Below are positions 55,475-64,000 of a DNA stretch of 64,000 nucleotides, in pieces (position 1 is the first letter of the stretch; each line of letters opens with the position of its first letter). The stretch spans positions 150,537-214,536 of the forward strand of contig JAHLKI010000039.1 of assembly GCA_025602905.1 (NCBI GenBank), in the 5' to 3' direction. Origin of the DNA: Phlyctochytrium arcticum. Lineage: Eukaryota > Chytridiomycota > Chytridiomycetes > Chytridiales > Chytridiaceae. The notes under the pieces were generated by a model, which had not been told where the DNA came from, made no database searches, and saw only the letters and a list, made by a program, of their open reading frames with translations. The translations under genes were made by a program, and so were the position numbers.

Positions 55475-58400
55475 CTAGTCATCCCCGAACAGTTCGATGA
55501 AACTCTCTTTTGTGCTGGCAGTGCGTACAAACTGTTCCATCCTAACGTCCGTCTGACCTGCTAGTCGTTTTAATCGCTCTAGCTCTTTGACAATTTCGGG
55601 ACTTGGTTTGAAGTATTCTATGTCGGCAGCAGTCAGCGGCTGTAATATTCGAGTCGCAATGGGTCCTTCCAGTGTCGTTCCCCGTGACCAACCAACGTAC
55701 ATAGAGGCGCGCTGCGGACTTTTCCGAAGTGGTGTCAGTAGCGGTGCTAATACGACGCCAGGTACGGTAAGTCCTTGGATTTTGTCGACAGTCAAAGAAA
55801 ACGCTAACACAAAAGGCAGCTGGGTGATGCGAATCTTGAAACTGCGGTGGGGTAGCTTCACTTGCACTGCACTGGTTGCTTGAAACGGACGGATCCCCAC
55901 TACGCCGCGCGGTAGACCTGGTTGTAGTTGAACATTTTCGTGATTTTTCAGCGCCACGAAAACTATGTCCGGCAATTTGTCGGAGATCAAAAGGCGTGTT
56001 CCGTTACCAAGTGTCGACTCTGTCAATGTGCCCGCATCGTTTAACTGAATTTTTACTACCGTACCGAGCGCTCCATTCAGCAATTTTCTTCTGTGATCCA
56101 CGTTCTTAGTGATTTGCACCGGAGCTCCAACACACAGATCCAGCGTCATGGCCAATGAACCTGTTGATGTATCTGGCAACTTTCGCAAACTCCACCTCTC
56201 TTCTGCCGTCACATTTCCTTTTCGCGTTGCTTTTACGACAGCGCTGAATCGATACACGACCTCCTGCCGTCCGAGCGCGAATTTCTCTATGCAACCCCTG
56301 TTAAATGCAACGCGATGGAAGTTGGCTGTTGTAAGAATTGGTCGAAAAAGCTCCGTATCATTCACAATTGGTCGTTCTCCTGGCGTCAACACTTGTCCGT
56401 TAAGCAGTGCTATGTCGTCCTTGCTTAAGTGACCGGTTCGCATGTTGGTCATCAGTTTCGCATACGGAGTTTGTGCGCCTTGTCGCATGTTCCGGGTCAA
56501 AAAGAAGACATTACGAATTCCGTGATATATCCGATGGCCCGTTGCTATTCTGGCTGCATCCGAAGCCTTCAATCGGGTGTATAGTTTAGTTCCTGACCAT
56601 GCTGATAACTGGTACCAATCCCCACAGATAAGTATCGACACTCCACCCATCTCCAAGTGCGGTTTATCCATCACCATCTTCAGGGTTTCTTCTAGCAACG
56701 CGACATACTGCTTACTGAGAAGTGTTGTCTCATCAACAATCAGTAATTTCAAAGGTGCAAATCGGAGTATTTCGGTAGGAGTGACTCGTGTGCGACGTGT
56801 ACATATGGTAGTCCAGTTAAACATTTTGTGTAGATGTACTCCCCCCGCGTTTGCGCCTGCCATCCCTGTCGGTGCAGTTGTCATCACTGCATCAGGCCGC
56901 CCCCAGCTTCTTGCCAAGTGAAGAAGTGCTTTGAGAATAAAGCTTTTGCCGGTACCTGCCTGCCCCCACATAGATGCTGTCACACGACATGAACTGCCGT
57001 TGGTCCCTCTCGATTTGCTTAGAGACACATCATCTTCTGCTGCAAATGCGAATATCAAGCCTGCCGCAAACAGAACGAAGATACGGTGCTGCTCTTTGGT
57101 CAATCCGAAATGTTGCGATACTTGTGCAATGGTTGGGAATTCGTCCACCTGTGCGTTGGGCGAGTTTGCATGCGCCTCTCTCCATTCCGAATCTCCCAAG
57201 CAGCATTCATAGTGTTCAATTTGAGTCGCCATCGTTGGAAACAGTGCATAAATTCGTGCCCGTCGGTCAGGCATGGCGTTCTCCGTAGTGACGGGATGTT
57301 CCACCTCGTTGGCCGCTGCATCAAATTCGTGAAGATTGCTGACATGCCCGATCTCTGTTTGCCACGTCGGTACCGATCCCAATGTTGTAGCGAACGCCAT
57401 GGCTTCTTGAGTGCAAGGCACGTCCCTCAAATCCGTCATGGGTTCCTCGTCGTCCTCTGGGTAAAAATCTTCGTAACTCGCCTCACTGGACGTGTCCGAT
57501 GTCTCCGAGACGCTGTCATCCCCATCCATGCATTCCGTTTCGTCTGATGTCCTCAATATCACGGGAAGTTCGGGATGGTTTTCGCGCAATTCGGCCTCTC
57601 TGTTGCGACGCCCCTGCTCCGCTGCACGTCTTTTACCGAGGTAGTGGTCCTCCGTGTTGCGCAGGAATCGTCCTAGCGCTAAAAAGTTGGCGGAACCGTC
57701 GTCAAGTGCCGTATAGTCGTAAAATGATTGTTCCCAGCTGCTGGAAGTCTTCAAACACGCTAGCGTCCGATACGGTTTGAAGAGAAACAGAAGTATTTGG
57801 AACGTGCGCTCACGTTCGGTCTCGGTCACATCATCCCTTGTCAAATCAGCTATTCGCTTCGTAACTACATTGACAAACACCGTCTTCTTGCGCTTCTCCA
57901 ATCGGTGCGATCTCCGTTGTGGGTGCCCTTGTATGAACTCGTGCGTTCCTGCCACGTTCTTGGTCTTACGTTTCATGTACTCGGCAGTGAAGGAGTATAG
58001 ACACATACTCTCAAAGTCGTTGGATGCAGGTCGGCCCAAGTAGTCGCCCCTTTGTTGACGGCTATCAATTTCTTCGCGGGGCCTATACTGTTATCTCCCA
58101 TGCTTTCTTCTTCACCGATGCCCGCATCTTCATCGTCCGCGCCATCAGCTCCCCGCCCAAAGACCACATCTACTTCTCCCTCAAGTGTCATTGCGTTAAT
58201 GATCGATTTTATGTACAGGTTTTCAACATCGTGCGACTCGTAGAATGCCGACTTCCGGAGAAGATAGAGCGCTGCCATCGTGGACGTCACTTCCATCTTG
58301 CCGGTCAATTCCGTGACCTGCCGTTTCATTCGACGAAACCCTTTGGTCCATGCAGGAGTCTCTTCACCATCCACGGAGTTGTTCTCCCGTTGCTGACTTT

Positions 58401-61200
58401 TGCGATGCGCAGATAAGTAGATTGTGTGAATCTTTTCGAATTGAACTTGTGGTTTATACGTGTATTTAAGGACATACTGCTTGATATCGGCCGCTTCCCC
58501 TCCCAGCAACAGGCGTATGTCGTGGTTAAAACGAAACGTGCCGGCAAACAATGGATTGTAGTTGTTCAAATACAGCGACCCATTCTGGCGTTGAAATGAG
58601 ACTGTCATGGCTGAAACTTGCGTGCTGGCAACTGGGTTCTCTGGTTTCAAGAACCGACAATAGGTACCACTGGGGGTGCGGACACTCTTTTTGTAGCAAC
58701 TCCGAGCGTGTTTCCACGAATGCTCTTGATACGCGAACAGACTCTTCTCAAAGTTGAGTACATCTTTTGCACATCGTGGTTCAATAATAGACTCTAATGG
58801 AACAGGATCCCAAGTGCAGTTTGCATAATCAACATCCGTCTGTGTCCACAGATCCACGCTCAAAATGCCGCTCCGTGTCGCAAAATATTCAGCAGAGTTG
58901 CTTGCTACATCGCTATCCGACATACTTTCCCCGCACCCGACACATATTGCTGATACCGGTGCCGACCAGTTCGCACGCGCCCGACGATATGCTCGTAGTG
59001 GAATTGGTTGGAACTCGAGCGGTGACGTGCATGAAGGACAGAAAGGATGTAGTGGAATCGGTGATGTGCTGCTGACCACAGATGCGGCATAATCCGCTAT
59101 TTGCTGAAGGCTTATTGATGCTGTTGGGCCGCTGGCTAGTGCCATGTATCGCTGCGTCGTTGAGGGAAGATTATATACCCATAGTAAGAAATGGGCATGA
59201 AGATTTCCAGACCCTTGCGTCTCCACTGCTCCCGAAAACGCCTTTATCACCCCTAAAGCCCCTCCGCCTCGTTTCGGCTGTTGCTTCGCAGTATCCCATC
59301 CCAGGAATTCAGAAATAATGACATCAATGACGCGTTCGAAGTGCCTTGCGACCGCCATTGGGTTCTTGCCAACCTCCGCCTTCCGTTCCTCTCGTGACAT
59401 TGCTTTAATGCGCTTATTGATTCCCGACACCGCCCTGTCTGCACCTTCGTACTGGCTATACTGCACAACCCGAAAAGAATTCATTGAATCAGGTGTGACG
59501 GTGAAGAAAATGTTCGGTAGACCCAGCGTATTCGTGTACGCGTTCAAACGATTCATGGCGGCGACTCGCTCTTCATTAGAACCCCAGTACGAACTCATGC
59601 CAGCCTGAACACCATTCTGCAACGCCAAAACTCCTGCGCCCACGGGTGCTACATTTGCCACCGGCAAGGAGCGCCTGGCAGCTTCCGTCCTCGCTGCTTC
59701 CCGTTCGGCGTAGCGTTGGATTTCCTCCACCGTAACTGTAGCTGCTAATTCGGCCGTTTTGGGCGACAAACGACATCGGAGATATACTGACGATCGAGCT
59801 CGCGTCCTTGCCGCAATGTTGAATGCCATCAATATGAATGCTGGATGCTTGGCAAATCGCTGCTTGGGAAGCCTGAGTACATAGGCTATCCATTCTTCGA
59901 GGGATATCGGATTCTTTCGTCTTTCACTTGGTCCTCCTCGACCGTATGACAGAAGTTCCGGGATCCGCAAGTACCAGGATTCGGGGTCGTCGTCTGATAC
60001 AAACGTTGTTGACCTTTTCATGAGTACACGGTTGGGGTCCTGATGATCCACAAGGAGCTGAATTACTCGTTTTACTTGGGTTCCATTGCTTTCGTCCGTT
60101 CGACTTTGGATGATAAGTGATGTTTCGCTTTCCATTTGGACTTCCGCGCTCACGTAGTTTTCACTTTCAGGTGTTGAAGGCACGCGATGAGTACTGGTAG
60201 ACGCTTGTAGAGTTGCTGATATCTCAGCGTACTCCGGGTCGTCTTTCGAAATATTGGTGATGATGGTGGCTTCCTCAAAGACCTTATCCGGTAAGGAGCT
60301 GTCGACCGTGATGTGCTCGTATATTCTGTTGTGCTCTTTATAGAATGATAGGAGAGAGTATATGGTCTCCCGATCACCGCGATACTCCTTTGCGACACGG
60401 ATCGACTCTTCCTTGGTGAACGCACCAACAGTCGTAACGAATATGTCTCCGGTCGGTGCCATATCTCTGGGAAGAAGAAGTGCTGGGGGTGCAGGATCGG
60501 CCAACATTGCATACGAGTGTCCTTTCAATCTATTAAAACTTCCTCCGTAAACGACTGCAATGTAATGCGCGCACTGCGCAGGGGCCGCCATGCTGAAATC
60601 AACCATTGTCGCTCGCTCGAAGAGTTCCTCCGGCAGGGATCCCACAAAGTTCCCATTCGCAATGGCAAAGCGTGGTGGTGTTTCCGCTGGACGCTGTAAA
60701 GATTCCAGGCACGGGTGGCAGAAGTGCAGCTTCATATCGGACGTTCCTGCGGATCCATTGGAGGAGAAACCGCTGCGTGATAGCATAATTCCTGTGAACC
60801 GCGTGTCTAAATCGCTGACATCATATTCATCTGCGAGTCGTTGTGGGACATCTTCCGGGCAGCGTAGTCGAGAACGCATCGCACTGATTGGAACATGTGG
60901 TGACTGCAGTGATATCTTCGTGATATGCGACTGAGTGGCCAGTGCCCCGCAAACTGCGCATACTTCTTCATACATATTGGCATCCGACATCGCCGCCTTT
61001 GTGTCTTTGTACACCCTCTTCAAGGTTTCTGATGTTATTGGGCCGAGGATGGGGTTATCCTCCATTGTCGCCAGTTCATCGGGGGTGTAAAATTGGGGTG
61101 CATGGTTCTTACGTTGCCTTTGTCGCGCCTGATTTCGATGCAGACGATGCCGCGCACATTCCTCTTCTGAAGGACGCGAACTAACATCATACTCATTTAG
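55475..61200 (-). pseudogene. Helitron 2 Rep-helicase, one-base frameshift
   Basis: Homolog of the Helitron 1 protein over its whole length in two overlapping frames: 61200-57973 (Rep) and 58039-55475 (helicase). The frame changes in the G4 run at 58050-58047: the aligned Helitron 1 text is INKG-x-DYLGRP, and here one G fewer breaks it. HUH motif GSGNLHAHFLLWVYNL, tyrosines IKQYVLKYTYKPQ, Walker A GQAGTGKSFILK, VDETTLLSKQY, GDWYQLSAWSG, LTVDKIQGLTVPG. Sequence upstream of 61065 continues the frame with an Arg-rich leader (RHRLHRNQARQRQRK), and a likely first exon MPRKPKARAQRNNP lies near 61275, parallel to Helitron 1; its splice could not be closed in frame. Defective unless the missing G is a sequencing error. 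Confidence 0.88.
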
Positions 61201-61955
61201 CTGCTATGATGTGGATCTTGCTTACATGTACTACACTCACATTGGATTGTTCCTTTGCGCGCGTGCCTTGGGCTTCCGCGGCATTCTGCTTAACCGATTT
61301 ACTTATTGTTTATTACGTTGTCTTCACTGTATCGTCCTTGCAATAACAGCTACTTATGTCAATTGTATCAATTATGGGGCCTTTCTGTACCTCTTCCAAT
61401 CTTACAGTACTCCACAAGGGCATTCATATTTATATTCCTCTTATATATTCGATCTTATTCATGTTCTCTGGTGTTCCAGCTCGTACCTGCCATTTTTTTA
61501 AGGTTTATCTTACCATATTTTGCTGCTTGTTACTTGTTTGCTTCATTATTTGTGACGAAAAACAACCTTAATTTGCATCCGTGGCTCTTGCCGTAAATAG
61601 TCACTTTCGTTTCAATTAAGATCAGTCGACAATGTAACCTTTGCAAAACTTGCATTTCCCCTCCTGCCTACAATGGGACCATTGGCCGAAGGCTGTAATG
61701 GCCTCTATCTTATGAGGATCCGCTCCATTCCAGACCGTTCTGTGCTGTTTGTTCATGTTTGTGCTCACATGTCCTCCCCAATAATAGATTGGACATAGCG
61801 ACCTTGGCCAAACATTGCATTTCCCTTCTTACCCATTGGGCTTTGTAGGTCGTTCAAACCGATTCTGCTATCTCCGCCCCTCTCCCTCTCTCACTACATA
61901 AAGAGCGCCATTCCAAACTCCCTTCTCCCTCTTCCATACCGTCAACGCCATCATA
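61201..61955. other. bidirectional intergenic region of Helitron 2
   Basis: About 750 bp between the divergent Rep-helicase and accessory genes. Contains the likely first Rep exon near 61275 (- strand) and a TATAAAG-like leader before 61956. No other gene supported. Confidence 0.4.
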
Positions 61956-62905
61956 ATGCTCATCATCACTTCAATCGTCAAAGTCGTCGAGCTTACTCCG
62001 TTGGACAAGTACAAGTTCGATGTCCAACTCGTGGTCCCCATCGTAGGTGGCGACATACTCCATCTCCCCGCATCCGTGTGGGTTAAGCAAAACCGTATCG
62101 AAGAACCTGTCCTCGATGCCTGCTACTTCTGTGTTGCCGCGGTCCTCGATCCCACAACTGACGAGTTACAAATCTATACTCTCCACCGCCTCCACGACGA
62201 TGCTGAACCTTTCCCTGCACAAGTTTGTTGCACCGGACTCGTACACTCCACGCAGAAGGAGTCCGCTAAGGTGTTATTCCGCGTCTATCGAAACAACGTT
62301 GAGTCCTTCAGGCCCGTCACAGTTACCCATCCCGGAGGTTGGGGACCAAGAGCCAATGTTCTCCGCCAAAATACCGTTGTCGAGGTGGTCGGTGAGCTGA
62401 TTTCTCTCGGGGAAATCGCCTTCACCAACTTTTACACTAACGGCGGCACCGGAAAGCTGCCCTCAACCTCAACCACCGCTGTTTCCTCTAAAGCTGCGAA
62501 CATTTGGGGCCGGAAGCCTACCGGGCCGGTTGCAACCGCAACCTCTTCCACCTCTCTCTCTTCGCCAAGTTCGTCGTCCTCTGGAGTTGCCACCCCCCCA
62601 TCGCGCACCATCTTCTTGGTTCAATCGGAGCCCCAACCAGTCATACACCCCTTACCCCCAGCCCCGAAGTCAACCCTAACTGCCAGCGTGGTCGGCCTCC
62701 CAAGTCCAAAGTTGCTGCTGTTGCCGACGTTTACGATACCCCGGATACCCCGCCTGCCAAGGCTCGAAAGCTTTACGACAGTTTCTCCATGGCTAGGAGC
62801 TCCAATAACCCGTCGCCTGTCGTGCAGCTCGATCATGAATCAGACGACGACGACGACGACGCCCCTCTCTCAACCCACAACCGCCTGCGCAATTATTATG
62901 ATTAG
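61956..62905 (+). CDS. Helitron 2 accessory OB-fold-like protein, probably frameshifted
   Basis: Starts MLIITSIVKVVELTPLDKYK; aligned with the Helitron 1 accessory protein through LPASVWVKQNRIEEPVLDA, YFCVAAVLDP, LQIYTL, AQVCCTGLVHS, RVYRNNVE, HPGGWGPR, VVEVVGELISLGEIAFTNFY and WGRKP. After a Ser-rich stretch the coding frame seems to jump at the C7 run 62593-62599 into a frame with an AT-hook-like RGRPPKSK, KARKLYDSF and acidic HESDDDDDDA, stop 62903-62905. Without the jump the frame ends at 62945 in low-quality sequence. The AT-hook adds support for DNA binding. Divergent from Rep, as in Helitron 1. Confidence 0.65.
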
Positions 62906-63200
62906 CCTCCTTACTTTGACAGTGCCATTCTTCATCGTTTTATAACTTTCCTTGCTTCAAGTTTGTATTACTTGTTATGACGTTTTTCTGGACAATTTGT
63001 TCGTTCATGTCTGTTCGTTTATTTTCGCTAATATGATAACTTCCTCGTACACTCCATTCCCCCGTTAGCATTGCATTAACCATCATATACCAGAGCTAAT
63101 CCCCGCAGCGCAGCCCGGGGCCCTTATTATTTGCTAGACTTATCAGGATACAAAAGAACAACAAGACGACCAGAATCATTGCTTTAACCCCCCATTCAGA
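62906..63200. other. boundary between Helitron 2 and the right-edge AT-rich island
   Basis: About 300 bp without a gene. At 63088-63098 the word ATATACCAGAG recurs, the same as at the inner ends of the inverted repeats near 53330 and 54785, followed by a GC-rich patch (CCGCAGCGCAGCCCGGGG). Confidence 0.4.
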
Positions 63201-63656
63201 ATGTACCGCACGGCTTTACAAACTCCAAATCTCATCGAGAATGTGTACAAGAACTTGAAGAAAATAGACGATTCTGTTTGGGCAATTGGTGAAAGGGCTG
63301 AACCAATGAGTGAGATTATCGAAAAATGGGCTCCAATTCATGAAACCGGACAGTACATATTCGAACATTTGTATTCTATCCGCGAAATTCAAAAGTCTTT
63401 TGACCAACTTATGAAGATTCCCTTGGAGTTTGACGAAGAAGAAGAGGATGAGGCAAGACATCTCTACAATGAAACGGAACTCCTACTATTTGATATTGTG
63501 GCAAACATTGACTCGGTTTCACCGGACATGTTTAAAAAACCGGATACACATACACCAGCACCAGCACCACTCCCTTCAACCCAGCCAGAACTTCAACAAA
63601 TGCCCGAACCCAACCCCATACAAAACATTGAAAATCCACACCCTTCGCCAACATGA
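63201..63656 (+). CDS. unrecognised acidic/helical protein in AT-rich island
   Basis: 151 residues, MYRTALQTPNLIENVYKNLK onward: mostly predicted helix, an acidic run FDEEEEDEA, then a Pro-rich tail (PAPAPLPSTQP). No signal peptide, no known motif. Base composition like the island at 53340-54765. Followed at once by another frame, overlapping or shifted, so the two may be parts of one gene. Confidence 0.45.
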   Translation: MYRTALQTPNLIENVYKNLKKIDDSVWAIGERAEPMSEIIEKWAPIHETGQYIFEHLYSIREIQKSFDQLMKIPLEFDEEEEDEARHLYNETELLLFDIVANIDSVSPDMFKKPDTHTPAPAPLPSTQPELQQMPEPNPIQNIENPHPSPT

Positions 63657-63708
63657 ACTGAAGAAAAAGGAACGTTTTCAAAAGGAAAGAGAGAGTCTTG
63701 TAGAAACC

Positions 63709-64000
63709 ATGCGAAATGTTGTCAAATCTTTTAAAATGGATGGACATTACGAGAGCCAGGAGAATTTCAAACGCTTTTTCTTTCTCAATCTGTCAACACA
63801 TACAAAATCACGAGGCACCAATAAGAAGATCACCAAAGAATCGGTTTGGAGACTATACGAAACAGTGATGGAAACGGACGGATTTGTACAAGTTCATCAG
63901 TATTTCTGCAAAGAATGTGACAATTTCTGGAAAAGAGGATGCTGCGATAAGTACAAAAAGTCAACTCGTGGAAATCGACTGTGGATTGTCAAGAATGCAT
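63709..64000 (+). CDS. partial cysteine-rich protein, runs off right edge
   Basis: Frame open from before 63709 (LRQHELKKKERFQKERESL, coiled-coil-like) to the last base without a stop. From the ATG: MRNVVKSFKMDGHYESQENF, FFLNLSTHTKSRGTN, then ESVWRLYETVMETDGF and a zinc-like cluster FCKECDNFWKRGCCDKYKK. The helix-rich block before the cysteines may bind DNA, but no family is recognised. The upstream part reads in a different frame from 63201-63656, so an indel or overlapping genes. 3' end outside the window. Confidence 0.45.
   Translation, partial: MRNVVKSFKMDGHYESQENFKRFFFLNLSTHTKSRGTNKKITKESVWRLYETVMETDGFVQVHQYFCKECDNFWKRGCCDKYKKSTRGNRLWIVKNA

Larger units (their letters stand above)
55475..62905 (-). 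mobile_element. Helitron 2 (minimum extent)
   Basis: Second Helitron, opposite in direction to Helitron 1, tail to tail with it. Defined by Rep-helicase (-) and divergent accessory gene (+). Related to but clearly diverged from Helitron 1 at protein level, so not a recent duplicate. True ends not located. Confidence 0.82.

Overview
The window looks like nuclear DNA of an early-diverging fungus, most likely a zoosporic chytrid. Evidence for a fungus: a fused three-enzyme HIS4 gene, a Brn1/CAP-H condensin subunit, Trm732, PIG-P and mitochondrial EF-G2, in compact genes with many introns of about 45-105 nt (GT...AG; one carries a textbook TACTAAT branch site). The chytrid call is inference only, supported by a possible flagellar-type protein and the load of Helitrons. 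No ribosomal or tRNA gene was recognised.

Bases 1-27,000 are an ordinary housekeeping block: Trm732/THADA (-, runs off the left edge), a divergent G-alpha (-), a UBL-BAG co-chaperone (-), gamma-glutamyl phosphate reductase (-), MATH-BTB (+), condensin subunit H (+), HIS4 (-), a Tyr/Trp-motif protein of unknown role (+), alanine aminotransferase (+), an RBM34/Nop12-type RNA-binding protein (+), PIG-P (-) and mitochondrial EF-G2 (+). Intron phases could be checked by eye for many of these and give continuous conserved proteins.

Bases 27,400-44,100 hold four genes for small secreted proteins (A, B on -, C, D on +). They share almost the same signal peptide, a short [LM]QAR-type junction and a strong TATA box, but their mature parts are different low-complexity repeats: 12-residue Pro/Arg units in A and B, Lys/Ala-rich arrays in C and D. 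Two copies of a ~3.5 kb transposon, identical over their length as far as read and in opposite orientation, lie in this cluster. Each encodes a 906-residue DUF6589-like protein. The left copy was later hit by a 2.8 kb Mutator-like element with 101-bp terminal inverted repeats and a 9-bp target duplication; the right copy preserves the empty site. The inner end of the left copy supplies the C-terminus and stop codon of secreted gene B.

Bases 45,000-63,000 contain two related but non-identical Helitrons pointing tail to tail. Each has a giant Rep-helicase gene and, divergently transcribed from the same intergenic region, a ~320-residue protein that looks like an OB-fold DNA-binding factor. Helitron 1 looks intact; Helitron 2 carries one-base frameshifts in both genes. 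A perfect 60-bp palindrome and an ACTATG minisatellite lie beside Helitron 1.

Between the Helitrons (about 52,960-55,134) and at the right edge (63,200-64,000) are AT-rich islands unlike the host DNA. The first is bounded by ~370-bp imperfect inverted repeats and holds a primase-polymerase-like N-terminal fragment and a cysteine-rich gene; the second holds an acidic protein and a cysteine-rich protein cut by the window end. They look like remnants of virus- or plasmid-like DNA, but this is inference.
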